A stretch of DNA of 64,000 nucleotides from Adenophora triphylla var. japonica (Eukaryota; Streptophyta; Magnoliopsida; Asterales; Campanulaceae), in assembly GCA_022495995.1 (NCBI GenBank), contig JAFEMH010007000.1, positions 1 through 64,000 of the forward strand. Reading direction: 5' to 3'. A program made the translations under genes and the position numbers. Numbering within the stretch: position 1 is the first letter of the stretch; each line of letters begins with the position of its first letter. The notes beneath the pieces are model-generated. The model saw only the letters and a list, made by a program, of their open reading frames with translations. It did no database searches and was not told where the DNA came from. This document shows positions 45,066 through 56,393 of the stretch, piece by piece.

Positions 45066-46559
45066 TTAGATATCACACAAGCCAAGAGACTTCCTCAAGG
45101 AGGAAAATCTCTCCAAATTTAATGCCTTTGTAAATATATCAACCAATTGATTTTCAGTCCCAACAAATTCCAGACACACAGTTTTTTGTTCTACAAGATC
45201 TCTGATGAAATGATGTCTAATATCAATGTGCTTTGTTCTAGAATGTTGGACAGGATTTTTAGATATGTCCAAGGCACTTTTGTTATCACAAAAAGCAGTC
45301 AAAACTTTGCTATTTAATCCATAATCTTTTAGCATTTGATTCATCCAAAGTAATTGTGTGCAGCAACTCCCAAGGGCAACATATTTAGCCTCAGCAGTGG
45401 ACAAGGACACACAATTTTGCTTCCTACTATACCAAGACACAAGGTTATTTCCTAGGTAGAAACATCCACCAGTGGTACTCTTTCTATCATCACTATTTCC
45501 AGCCCAATCAGAATCAGTGTACCCAACCAAATTGGTGTTTGTTTCTTTAGAGTAATGCAGACCTAGGTTCACAGTCCCACTCACATACCTAATGATTCTT
45601 TTCAAGGCTTTAAGATGGGACACTTTGGGGTTGGCTTGGTATCTAGCACAGAGACACACACTGTACATAATGTCAGGTCTACTTGCAGTGAGGTAAAGCA
45701 GACTTCCTATCATGCTTCTATAAAGGGTTTGATCAACATTCTCACCATCAGAATCATGACTTAGCTTTTGGGAAGATCCCATTAGGGTTCTTTGATGTGA
45801 AGAGTGTTCAAGTTCAAACTTTTTCACAAGATTCTTGGCATACTTAGACTGTGAAATGAACATGCCATCTTTGAATTGCTTAATCTGTAAGCCTAGAAAA
45901 AAATTCAACTCACCTACCATACTCATCTCAAATGTGGAAGTCATGCTATCCACAAATTTAGTTAGCATAGGGTCAGAATTTGACCCAAATACAATATCAT
46001 CTACATAGATTTGTGCCACAAGAATCTCCTTTTTATTTCTCCTCACAAACAAAGTTTTGTCAACCTCACCTCTCTTGAATCCTAGTTGAAGCAAATGGTC
46101 AGTCAACCTACCATACCAAGCTCTAGGGGCTTGCTTTAGCCCATACAGAGCTTTCTTCAGCTTATACACATGATTAGGATACTTGGAGTTCACAAAGCCT
46201 TTAGGTTGTTCAACATAAGCTTCCTCATTTAATATCCCATTTAGAAAAGCACTCTTAACATCCATTTGATGAAGAGTAATCTTGAGGTAACAAGCAATGG
46301 CTAACAAAAGCCTAATGGACTCAATTCTTGCAACAGGAGCAAATGTCTCCTCAAAATCAATTCCCTCAATTTGAGTATAACCTTGAGCAACTAACCTAGC
46401 TTTATTTCTAGTTATCACACCTTGCTCATCAGTTTTATTCTTGAAAATCCATTTGGTTCCTATGACATTACCATGTGAGGGTCTAGGGACAAGAGTCCAC
46501 ACTTCATTCTTTTCAAATTGAATTAATTCATCTTGCATAGCCATAATCCAAATCGGCAT
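45066..46559 (-). CDS. pol: Sirevirus reverse transcriptase / RNase H (C-terminal part of pol)
   Basis: 497 codons open. RT: WIFKNKTDEQGVITRNKARL, VAQGYTQIEGIDFEETFAPV, ALYGLKQAPRAWY and the catalytic IYVDDIVFGSN near residue 186. RNase H: YTDSDWAGNSDDRKSTTGG, SLSTAEAKYVALGS, HIDIRHHFIRDLVEQ, ending GLCDI. All key motifs are present. The Met at 46559 is internal, because the true polyprotein began far upstream. The frame is broken immediately before (near 46560) and in integrase, so only a partial product could be made. It belongs to the Sirevirus branch of Ty1/copia. Confidence 0.9.
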   Translation of the reverse strand: MPIWIMAMQDELIQFEKNEVWTLVPRPSHGNVIGTKWIFKNKTDEQGVITRNKARLVAQGYTQIEGIDFEETFAPVARIESIRLLLAIACYLKITLHQMDVKSAFLNGILNEEAYVEQPKGFVNSKYPNHVYKLKKALYGLKQAPRAWYGRLTDHLLQLGFKRGEVDKTLFVRRNKKEILVAQIYVDDIVFGSNSDPMLTKFVDSMTSTFEMSMVGELNFFLGLQIKQFKDGMFISQSKYAKNLVKKFELEHSSHQRTLMGSSQKLSHDSDGENVDQTLYRSMIGSLLYLTASRPDIMYSVCLCARYQANPKVSHLKALKRIIRYVSGTVNLGLHYSKETNTNLVGYTDSDWAGNSDDRKSTTGGCFYLGNNLVSWYSRKQNCVSLSTAEAKYVALGSCCTQLLWMNQMLKDYGLNSKVLTAFCDNKSALDISKNPVQHSRTKHIDIRHHFIRDLVEQKTVCLEFVGTENQLVDIFTKALNLERFSSLRKSLGLCDI

Positions 46560-47025
46560 CTTTCAATGCTTCAAAGAACATTCTTAGGTTCAATTTTTGA
46601 AACAAAACAACGAGAAACTTACCTGGGAGTATCTTTGAGGAGCAACTCCATAAACCAGCCATCTTTCTATAGTCAACTTTGTCCTTTTGTCTAGTTCTCA
46701 CTTGAGCATGCACATCTCCCACAACTTGTGAAGTGGGGTGATTTTTCTGGATTTTAGAAGGAATATCCTTTGATCTATCCACACAGCCATTCACATTACC
46801 TTCTGGAGCCTCATCCTAATCAGAATCAGAGGAACTGTCCTCGCCACGGGAGTTTGAGTGGATGTGGGAGCAGATGTGGGTTCGGATGTGGAGGCGTATG
46901 TGTCCACATCCTTGGTTACATCCTTATCGGGTTCAACATTTTTATCAAGACTGGAAGCTTCTTTTGATTTTTCGACTGTTTCTTCATCCTTCCAAAGTCC
47001 AAAGAAGCAACCCGAAACATCATCC
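46528..47025 (-). pseudogene. Sirevirus integrase-RT hinge
   Basis: Frame-shifted linker: acidic DDVSGCFFGLWKDEETVEKS region, then Asp/Val/Pro-Thr repeats written by GATGTG motifs (46858-46925), DIPSKIQKNHPTSQVVGDVH, and the start of RT (GLWSCSSKI region). It aligns to 8040-8480 of copy 1. Confidence 0.75.
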
Positions 47026-47760
47026 TCAAGCAGCCTTGAGGTTAAGATCAAGTGAGTCATCAAATTTAACATTAACAGATTCCATAATGGTCTTAGTTTT
47101 GAGATTGAAAACTCTGTAAGCTCTACTGTTTGTGGAATAGCCCATGAAAATTGCTTTGTCACTCTTTGAATCAAACTTGGACAGGTATTCTCTATCATTG
47201 AGAATATAGCAAACACATCCAAACACATAAAAATATTTCACAGTTGGTTTCTTTCCAAGGAGGATTTGGTATGGAGTGACAGTGCTACCAATCCTTAGAA
47301 ACACCCTATTGCCAATGTGGCAAGCAGTGTTTAAAGCTTCTGCCCAAAATTTTTTGGACAAATTCTTAGAACTTAGCATGACCCTAGCCATTTCTTGCAA
47401 GGTTCTATTCTTTCTTTCAGCAATTCCATTTTGTTGTGGGGTGATAGGTGCAGAAAATTCATGAGTGATTCCCTTAGAATTGCAAAAATTGGTGAACATT
47501 TGATTCTCATATTCAGTGCCATGGTCAGACCTTATTCTTACAGTCTTAAGGCCATAAAGGTTTCTCACCCTTTTGTACCAATTCTTGAATTCTCCAATTG
47601 TTTCTGACTTTTCTCTTAAGAACATTACTCAAGTGTACCTAGAATAATCATCAACACACACAAAGGCATACTTTTTCCTACCAAAGCTTTCTACTTCAAT
47701 AGGTCCCATTAAATCAGTGTGAATCATCTCCAAACATCTAGTTGTGGATCATTGTTGGAC
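47026..47760 (-). pseudogene. Sirevirus integrase core
   Basis: Open from 47625 to 47026: RIRSDHGTEYENQMFTNFC (second catalytic Asp), SAPITPQQNGIAERKNRTLQ (catalytic Glu), then FWAEALNTACHIGNRVF, KYFYVFGCVCYILND and IFMGYSTNSRAYRV. Just upstream the frame reads DYSRYT-stop-VMFLREKS, where TGA at 47629-47631 (plus-strand coordinates) replaces a Trp codon. Beyond about 47740 the sequence diverges sharply from the family and the zinc-finger region is scrambled. Not functional. Confidence 0.85.
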
Positions 47761-48931
47761 CTTTTTATGTGATGCTTTTGTTTGTTTTCCCTTTTGACAT
47801 GAACCACGGAACATCGGGGTTCTTAAAGTTCGGTTTAGAGGTCTTTAATAGCTTCAAACCTTTGAAGTTCTTCCATAGTTCTACGGCTAGCATGCCACTA
47901 ATTTTTGGTGCCACAGTTGACATCATTAGCTTTTGAGCTTAGGCAAGAAAGATTGTCACCAAATTGGTAACAATTGTCGGCGAGATCTAGGACCGGTGAA
48001 CACACGGGTATTATCCTTATCAAACACTTCACACAAGTGCTTATCAAACTTCACATAAAGATCATCATCACACGGTTGACTGATGCTTATTAGGTTGGCT
48101 TTCAAGCCTTCCATGTATTACACGTTATTGTGCAATTTTGGGAGACCCTTAACATCCAGGGTTCCTTTCCCAACAATCTTTCCTTGAGCACCTCCACCAA
48201 AATTTACTTTCCCTCCATTTATCACTTCATAATCAAGAAGGACTGCTTGGTTTCGGTCGTGTGCCTAGAGCACCCACTATCAAAATACCAAGAGCCGAGA
48301 AAAGACTCTTGAGGGAAGAGTAAACAACATTGCAGGTGGTAATTGGTTTGGCCACCCATTTGTTTAATGTTTTCTTTTTGGGTTGCAGAGGTCTCAGATT
48401 GACGGGATGTGTGTTAGGATGTGCATACATCTTCTCACACATCCGAGGCCGATTGAAGTGACCGATTTTTATCGGCCTTGAGCTTGTAATGAAGGGCCTA
48501 ATGTGACCAGGAACTAGGCAGTAATGACAAATGTAATGCCTCTTCCTAGGTCTTTTTTCACTTAAAATGACTTTTTCTTTAAAAGCTTGTTTTTTCACAA
48601 TTTTTGAGGTAGAAGCCTCACATCCCTCCTTTACAAAATTATTTTCAAAACCTAAACCAGTTTTGTCACGTTGACCTACAGAGAAAGCTTCTTCCATTTT
48701 CATTTTACTTTTGTTTAACTTAGTAAAAGTATTTTCAGCTTTTTCACATTCATTCTTGAATTTTTCAAGGTCAACTTCTCTTTTGGTCACAAGGACTTCA
48801 AGTCTTGCAATGGTATCTTTTTGAGCATCATTTTCCTTTGAAAGAACAGCTTTTTCATCTTCACAAGCCAATTTATCGTAAAGAGATTTGTTTACCTTAA
48901 CAAGTACCTCAATTTTGTCCAATCTTTTCAT
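47761..48931 (-). pseudogene. Sirevirus gag C-terminus / protease region
   Basis: From 48931: KRLDKIEVLVKVNKSLYDKL and a charged coiled-coil segment, zinc-knuckle-like CHYCLVPGHIRPF, then, after a frame change near 48290, SWYFDSGCSRH with the D-S-G protease motif intact (contrast copy 1). Frames are lost through 47760-48230. Confidence 0.78.
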
Positions 48932-49092
48932 CCAATCTGTATGCGGCTCCTTGTATGTGGCAAAAGTTCCTCATAGGAAATGTCCCTTTCTTCATCTTCA
49001 TCATCTGAATCTCCTTTTTACAGAAACAGTTCGGCACCGGTTCGGATGTGACACCGGATGTGTACACAACTGAGCCCACATCCAAGGGATTT

Positions 49093-50214
49093 TCAAGAGT
49101 ATATTCTTCTATATCTGCGAGAAAAGGCATTAAACACGGAATGGCAGTTTAAGACAGACATATTAGCCACTTCTTCTTCCTCATCCTCACCGTCACTAAG
49201 GGTAGCGGTTAAGCTCATTCCCTTCTTTTTAAGTGTGTTAGCACACTCATTGGCATAATGACCAAAGCCACGACATGCCACTACATTGGACGGATTCGAG
49301 ATGATTTATTTTCAAAACTTGGTTTCTTGAATCCGGTGTCGGTACTAGGTTTTGGCTTTTCAACGATCTTGGAAGTAGGTCTATTAGGAAATTTGCTTAT
49401 CCTTCTATTTTTCAAGATAGAACTGAACTTCTTTGAAATAAAAGCTACATCCTCATCTTCAAGATTAGACTTGTCAATTTCGAGGATAATTCCACAAGCT
49501 CTTTTGGTAGAGCTGCGGCACTTTTGAGGGCAAGAGGCGTGTGTTTTGTTCTTTTCGAGCCTCGAGGTTAAGCTCAAACACAGTCAGATTCCTATGATTG
49601 TGTCAAGACCTACGGTGTTTGTGTCCTTTGTTTCTTCAATCACGGCTACTTTAATGTTAAACCTCTCAGGTAAGGTCCTTAGAATCTTACTAACAAGTCT
49701 TGCATTGGAGATAGATTCTCCTAGACTTGTGCATTCATTTGAAATCTCATGAATCTAAGCAGCATATGACACAATGTCCTCAGTTTCTTCCATTCGAAGT
49801 AACTCAAACCTATCCATTAAAATTCTAAGCCTGGTAGCCTTCACACTTGGATCTCCCTCACATTGAGTTTGCAATATATCCCAAGCTTGAGTTTTGGCTA
49901 TACTTCTCATTTGTTATAAGCTTGTACATATTCCCAGAAACATGGCTGGAAATAGCACCCATAGCTTTTGAATTGTAATTTGCAGCTTGTATTTTATCAA
50001 GAGTCCATTGCTCTTCAGGTTTTCTTTCGAAAAAAGACTTACCAACACCAGAAGATGACTTTTTCTCCACAGTAGGAGGTTGCCATGCAACAAGAATGCA
50101 CATCCAAGCCCTTTCATCAATACTTTTGATGTAATTTCGCATCTTAGACTTCCAAAGAGAATAATTTGTGCCATCCAAGACAGGAGGCCTTTTTTGGTGA
50201 TTTTGGCATTCCAT
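49093..50214 (-). pseudogene. Sirevirus gag, N-terminal and middle part
   Basis: ATG at 50214 opens MECQNHQKRPPVLDGTNYSL, with the Trp codons SLWKSK and RAWMCI intact and VEKKSSSGVGKSFFERKPEE following. The frame fails near 49900-49860 and resumes at 49577-49281 (EDVAFISKKFSSILKN) and 49281-49093 (zinc-knuckle-like CRGFGHYANEC, then acidic SDGEDEEEEVANM). At least three frame changes are present despite the young LTRs. Confidence 0.82.
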
Positions 50215-50262
50215 GATGACTACACTTTCTGGATCAACACTCAGTAATATTTCGAGAGTTGG

Positions 50263-50274
50263 CTCTGATACCAA
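50263..50274 (-). promoter_or_regulatory. Primer-binding site of Sirevirus copy 2
   Basis: Minus strand TTGGTATCAGAGCC just inside the 5' LTR, initiator tRNA-Met type. Confidence 0.9.
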
Positions 50275-50275
50275 T

Positions 50276-51044
50276 TGAAAGTTTCGTGTAGCTAGCTAGG
50301 AAACTTAGATCACGCAACAGGCAAAGGATGTGAGTACAGATGTGTCTCACAACTGTCCACACATCCACAGATAATGCAGCGGAATAAAGTAATTAAAAGC
50401 AAATTAAATGCAATAACTCAAGAGTTATTTACGCTTACTGATCTATGAGATCAGCAAACTAGGCTTACGCCCAAAAACTTTTCACTATAAAAACTTTTGT
50501 TTCTTACAAAAACAAATAAGTGAAAAACTAAAATATGAAAATACTAAACAAGTTCTAATCACCTTCTACGATATGAACAACTCCCCTTTCCCAAGTAGGA
50601 CCTATTCAATCAGAAGTAAAACAAGAGAACTTTATGAAAACCTAGATGTGAGTTACGGATGTAAGCTCACAACCTAAAATCAACAAGGTCGAATGCTATG
50701 AAGTATGTGTATTTTTCTCTCTAAAATCCGTAGCTTCTCATGTGCTGAATGTCTTGTATTTATAGTGCACCATTGAGAAGATCTTCATGCAATCGACCTC
50801 TTCCTTTGTGAGAATCCTTTTCCTATATGAAAACAAAAAAACACACTCACAAGGAAATCAAATATTAGTAGGTTAGTCCTAATATAAAACTATATACATA
50901 AATAAAAGATATTTACTATATTTACAATTCCTAGTCAAAGTAGAATATTTATAAATCTCCATAAAAGTCACAAAATCTTCTTACCATAATAGAAGTCAAA
51001 TTAAATAAGGAAACAAGTAGTTCCCCAAAAAGCTCACGCTTTCA
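50276..51044 (-). repeat. 5' LTR of Sirevirus copy 2
   Basis: 769 bp, about 99% identical to 40364-41128, with an extra GCTA near its right-hand start. It is followed by the target duplication AAAAC at 51045-51049. Confidence 0.93.
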
Positions 51045-51134
51045 AAAACCATGAACAAATACATGACTTGATGAAATAGAAAGATTCTAATTTTCGGATT
51101 TAGGAACTACACACACACATATACGGAGTATTTA

Positions 51135-51386
51135 TTAGATGGTGTAGCGGACATCAGAAGTAAACTTGTTCTTGATCCACTTGAAGCTATCCCTGACACT
51201 AGACTTAAGCTTGCCTTCTGTAGTCAACATATTGTAGGCTGCAATTCTCTTCTTCCTCTTTACCTCTGAATCACTGACCATGTTGGTCGGCCCGTTGAAC
51301 GTGTAAGATCTTGACTGATCTTCGAAACCAAATTCGCCGTAGGAGTACGAAGACGAGTAGTGTGGGTATGACCTGCTCTTCTCCAT
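51135..51386 (-). CDS. DUF3511-family small plant protein
   Basis: 83 aa from the ATG at 51386 (MEKSRSYPHYSSSYSYGEFG) to TAA at 51135. The second half, EVKRKKRIAAYNMLTTEGKL and KSSVRDSFKWIKNKF, fits the plant DUF3511 pattern: a basic KRKKR-IA-Y stretch, EGK-KSS, then F-W-IK. DUF3511 proteins are short, basic at the C-terminus and uncharacterised. No signal peptide or membrane segment is visible. The length is usual for the family and the gene seems single-exon. Upstream frame to 51411 lacks an ATG. A TATA box lies at 51441-51450 and Sirevirus copy 2 inserted 86 bp beyond the stop codon, so the 3'-UTR or terminator was probably displaced. The only intact-looking host gene in the window. Confidence 0.8.
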   Translation of the reverse strand: MEKSRSYPHYSSSYSYGEFGFEDQSRSYTFNGPTNMVSDSEVKRKKRIAAYNMLTTEGKLKSSVRDSFKWIKNKFTSDVRYTI

Positions 51387-51440
51387 TATCTTCTTCTCTC
51401 CTAATGCTTCCACTTCTCCTCTGTTTTCCTTTTCCCTCCC

Positions 51441-51450
51441 TTTATATATT
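51441..51450 (-). promoter_or_regulatory. TATA box of the DUF3511 gene
   Basis: Minus strand AATATATAAAGGG, about 55-65 bp upstream of the start codon, implying a very short 5'-UTR. Confidence 0.6.
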
Positions 51451-51695
51451 ATCCTATGCGAACCACACTATGGTATGTATTTATCTACACTACACTGATA
51501 TTGCATACACTAAAAATCCAACTAAAAACAGCGTTTTGATGTTTGTAGGTGTGGGACCATTGCCAACGGGAACAATCAATTTCATTTATCAGGTAAGTTG
51601 TAGTTTGTGGTGTACATGCATGTTCAACAATGTTGAATACCATGTTTATGTTGGGGTGGTCATGGCTTGGATAGAATTGGGTGGTAATTTAATCT

Positions 51696-51697
<2 letters not shown>
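51451..51697. other. Upstream region of the DUF3511 gene
   Basis: No gene is supported. 51549-51591 is bounded by TTTGTAG and CAG|GTAAGT, which look like splice sites on the plus strand, but the enclosed reading VGPLPTGTINFIYQ matches nothing I know. Confidence 0.35.

Positions 51698-51771
<74 letters not shown>
51698..51771. repeat. Compound (TG)n(AG)n microsatellite
   Basis: About 21 TG units followed by about 15 AG units. Confidence 0.97.
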
Positions 51772-51773
<2 letters not shown>

Positions 51774-51822
51774 TATCAAGTAGAATTACAATTCACTAGT
51801 GGGTAGCTCGTGTTTTGGACGG

Positions 51823-52990
51823 GAAATTAAATAGCCAATTTTTTATTTTTGTATTTTGCTTATTTTATATTTTTATTTGATAAAGTAACATAACATTTTT
51901 TTGTGATTTAAATCTATTTCATATCAATTAAAATATTTACGTTTATAAATTCAAGAGAATTTTTTCTTTTAGTTTTGTTGTGTATATAGTTTGTACTTAT
52001 TATTATGAAAAGTGAATAATAAAAATGAATTATTATTGTTATTAGTTAACTTATTTTAAATATGGATGATTGAATTACTAATATTAGATATCTTTGATAA
52101 TTAATGATTTTATACTAAATACACATATTATGATTAGTAAATATAATTAGCGAAAACTATTATTTACATCTAATGTAATAGTAGAATAATATTTCTATTA
52201 TGTTTTAAAAAACATTTTTTCTAATTATGATTAACTAATATAGTGACCATCATCTAAAATAGAAAGTTATATATATGTACATATTGATCTAATATAGTAA
52301 TTTTAACATCTAATATTTATCAAATAAGAAGTATATTAATTATTAAATTAAATATTAACAGTTACCCTATGTATAATAACTATTATTAGTAACTAATATT
52401 GAATCATTATCTAAGATATTAAAATATATTAAAAAGAATAATGTTTCTAATTATATTTTACTACAATGATATCTATTTCTTAAATAATAGGTTTAAAAGT
52501 TACTATATATAATAATTGTTATATTTAACTAATAATATTAACCTATATTAAACTAAATGATAATAGTTAACCTATATAATTACTATTGTAATTAACTAAT
52601 ACTATTAATAATAATAGTTAGCATATATAGTCGCTATTATAATTAACAAATAATAGTAATAGTTAATCTATATAATAACTATTATAATTAACTAATAATA
52701 ATAATAGTGATAGTTAATTTATATAATAATTATTGTGATTTACTAATAATATTAATAGTAATGTTAACATATATAGTAACTATTATGATTAACTAATACT
52801 ATTAATAGTAATGTTAACCTATATAGTAACTATTATATTAATTAATACTATTAATAATAATAGTTAACATATATTAACTATTATAATTAACTAATAATAT
52901 AAATAGTAAAAGTTATTATTAACTAATATTATTAGTTATTATTAACTAATATTATTAGCTAATAAGGAGAATATCAAAAGTTATAAAAAA
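51823..52990 (+). repeat. Left arm of giant inverted repeat
   Basis: About 1.17 kb, extremely AT-rich, built from short variants of AACTATTATTAACTAATA; no coding capacity. Confidence 0.85.
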
Positions 52991-52993
52991 AAA

Positions 52994-53124
<131 letters not shown>

Positions 53125-53278
53125 TATAGATTTGTTGACAGAGGACTCTGATCAAAAAATACATTTGTCTATTTCTCTAGTAAAAAACTCTAGCTCAAAC
53201 TGTATCACGTATATTTCAAAAAAGACGGACAATAAATAAATAGTCTATTTCTCTAGTAAAAAAGCTGTGGCTCAAATA

Positions 53279-53532
53279 CTCCTCCGATAAAAGGCAGCTA
53301 ATTATCCAAAGGGCGTCAGTTAGAAAACTTTCCTTTTTTTTAGCAAAGAATCTTTACTATTTCCTCCACTTATTATCTCTCCTACATTATTTTAATACTC
53401 ACAACACCATTATAATTTACTATTCCCTCCACTAATTCTCTCTCCTATTTTCAAATTACATGATATTTTTTTCATAAGATTTTATAATTTGCGTCTTTCT
53501 CAAGGGTGAAGCACTTATTGGGACTGAGGGAG
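53279..53532. mobile_element. Stowaway-like MITE
   Basis: Left CTCCTCCGATAAAAGG and right GGGACTGAGGGAG, flanked by TA. The interior (TCTCTCCTACATTATTTTAA, ACTCACAACACCATTATAA) is the reverse complement of the MITE at 59083-59404. Confidence 0.75.
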
Positions 53533-53986
53533 TATATATTTTCAAAAGATTACAAGTAATAGAAGGGAATTACGAAAGAGTGTGGGGGGCATGTGGTGGA
53601 TGTTGGGGTAAGTAAGAATGTTGTTGGGAATGATGAGAGGTTATGGTGTTGCGGACCTACCTGCACCTCATACCTCATACCTCAAATGGCGCTCACATGC
53701 TTTGTTTGTAGGGTAATCTTTACTGATGATCCACAGCTGTGCTTTGTAGTTTACTTGAGAAAATTTGTTGGAGAATAGGGCAATTAGAACTCTTGATGCG
53801 GGTGATTTGGTTCCAAATAAGTAATTTTTTTATCCATAAACGAATATCTATTGTAAAAAGTTTCAAATTTGTTGATTAAAAACAAATTTGATTTATTTTT
53901 TCGACTCAGGAACGGACGGAAGAAGTAACTATTTTGAAATGATTTTAAATGTGTACACGAGTTGTAGAACGTGACCAGAATAACAA
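53533..53986. other. Loop DNA, nothing recognised
   Basis: A 61-codon open stretch at 53593-53778 has no family resemblance. ACCTCATACCTCATACCTCA near 53665 is a small tandem repeat. Confidence 0.4.
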
Positions 53987-53995
53987 TTCACTATA

Positions 53996-54628
53996 CGTAA
54001 AATCTAGGGAGAAAGCGTTTCTCCATAAGTTATGGAGAAACGGGTTACGGGTATTCAGAAGCTATTGAAAGGATATCCAGAAACTTTTTGTATTGGCCAT
54101 GACCTTGTCCCATGGTTCTTACGGATATCGATCTCAGGTTACGGATATCCGTAACCCTTTGAAAGGATATCCGAAGCTTATGAAAGTGATATCAGAAACC
54201 TTCAAAATGATATCCGAAACTTTCAAAATGTTTCTCGATATTCATTTGATGGTTTACGGATATACATTTGAAGGTTTCGGATATCCGAAAACCTTCAATA
54301 AGCATTTTACGGTCTTGGCCTTGGATTTGACTTCAAATATGTTTCTGGATATTCATTTGATGGTTTACGGATATCATTTGAAGGTTTCGGATATCCGAAA
54401 CCTTCAATAAGCAATTTGTGGTCTTGGCCTTGGATTTGGCTTCAAATCTATTTTTCCGGATATCCGCCCAAAGGCTTCGGATATCCGTTCCAAAGCTTCT
54501 GGATATCCAGAACCCTTTGAGACTGATATCCAGAAATTTTCTTCTGGTTATCAAACGTATAGCTTCTGGCTATTAAAAACGCGTTTCTCCATAGTTATGG
54601 AGAAACGCGTTTCTCAGCAGACCTACTC
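53996..54628. mobile_element. MULE-like MITE rich in GATATC palindromes
   Basis: 633 bp flanked by the 9-bp direct repeat TTCACTATA (53987-53995 and 54629-54637), the target duplication length of Mutator-like elements. Each end can itself fold into a hairpin (CGTTTCTCCATAA-n-TTATGGAGAAACG), and the two ends are also inverted relative to each other. The interior is packed with GGATATCC and GATATC palindromes and contains a tandem duplication of about 110 bp (about 54229-54341 and 54342-54450). No protein. Confidence 0.72.
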
Positions 54629-54658
54629 TTCACTATATTACTTCATTTTCTCTTCAAC

Positions 54659-54659
<1 letters not shown>

Positions 54660-54699
<40 letters not shown>

Positions 54700-54702
54700 C
54701 CT
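54660..54702. repeat. (CT)n microsatellite
   Basis: About 20 CT units, abutting the hAT-like element. Confidence 0.95.
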
Positions 54703-55577
54703 CTCTCTCCTAGATGTGACCAAAAAATGAATCGGACCGACGAATCGGCCGATTTTTAACCGATCAAAATCATTATCAAACCGGTCAATGCGGTTAATCG
54801 GATCGGTTAAACCGTAACCGGATTTATTAAGGTTCGATTAAGGTTGGGATATTTTGAAAACCGGTCAACCGCCGGTTAAAACCGGACGGTTATAACCAAC
54901 GGTTAACCGCCGATTAAACCGGTTAACCATTTTTAATTTATTTATTTATTTTCATTTTTAAATTAGGTTTTAAAAATAACTTTTTAACAAAATTATTTTT
55001 TAAAAAAATTTCAAGGCCACTGCCAACGGGCCAAGGCCGGCTAATTCTAGCAATGCCACGGCCAAATGATTCATCTCACATTGGCCAAGGTCTCATTATA
55101 TACCAAGCAAGGCCATTTCACTTTCTTTTTTTATCGATGTGGGAATTGGGAGGATAGGCCAAGGCCATTTTACTTTCCTTATCTTTCGATGTTTGATATC
55201 CAAGGCCAAGGTCAAGGCCAAGACCAAGGTCAATTTTTTTAAATTATTTGAAAATATTTTTAATTAAAATTAATTTAAAAATACAACTAATTAAAAATAT
55301 TTTTCAAAATGAATATTTAAAAATATTTTTATTTTCAAAATGAATTAAGCCATATAGATTATACAACAATTAAAATTAATTTAAAAATTTTGTCCTTTCA
55401 TAATGAAACCATATAAAGATTGTATATACATACAATAGTCATTTTTTAAAAAACAAAAATCTTTTCAAATGCACATATATTTGCCTAATATAATAATCTT
55501 TTCATCAAAATTATAAATGTATATATTGACATATATATACACAAAAATATATATACACATACGCTCATATATGTTTA

Positions 55578-55640
<63 letters not shown>

Positions 55641-55643
<3 letters not shown>

Positions 55644-56053
55644 GTCGGACTTACGATAGTGACCGAGGATATGTATTCGGGCATATGATGGCTCCCGGTG
55701 AAGAAGTTGTTGTATTGGTTGTATAGGCTTACAAAGTTACAATGACTGTCGTTGAAAATTGTTGTATTGGTTATACGAGCTTACAATGACTGTCGTTGAA
55801 GAAGTTGTTGTATTGGTTGTACGGGCTTATAATGACTGTCGTTGAAGAAGTAGTTGTAAGCCCGTACAACCAATACAACAACTTATTCAACGACAGTCAT
55901 TGTAAGCCCGTACAACCAATACAACTTCTTCAACGACAGTCATTGTAACTTTGTAAGCCCGTGCAACCAATACAACAACTTCTTCATCAGCAGCCATCAT
56001 ATGCCCGAATGGCCGAATACATATCCTCCGCCACCATCGTAAGCCCGACACAA
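55641..56053. repeat. Central hairpin of head-to-head 46-bp repeats
   Basis: The left half runs TGTGTCGGACTTACGATAG through three copies of a unit containing GTTGTATTGGTTGTACGGGC and ATGACTGTCGTTGAAGAAG. The right half, from about 55855, is the same in reverse complement. The turn is near 55850. Arms are about 200 bp, mostly identical. Confidence 0.85.
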
Positions 56054-56064
56054 TACATATATAT

Positions 56065-56151
<87 letters not shown>

Positions 56152-56154
56152 TAT

Positions 56155-56310
56155 ACTAGTAAAAGTCCGTGTCCAAGGACACGTGTTTTATTTTTTTTTA
56201 ATAATTTTTTTTAAAGGGCAAAATGGGAAAGGGATAACTTAGTGAGGGCAAAATGGAAAATTTGGCACTTGGTACTGTTCATTGTACTGTAGCAAGGAGG
56301 GGTGCCATTT
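56155..56310. other. Unique insert between AT tracts
   Basis: Contains the short hairpin CGTGTCCAAGGACACG near 56167-56185 and a T-rich stretch; not present in the left arm of the foldback. Origin unknown. Confidence 0.45.
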
Positions 56311-56311
56311 A

Positions 56312-56393
<82 letters not shown>

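Noticed and set aside
51549..51591. Possible internal exon between TTTGTAG and GTAAGT
   Set aside because: The 14-residue reading matches nothing, and no partner exons are visible in the AT-rich DNA around it.
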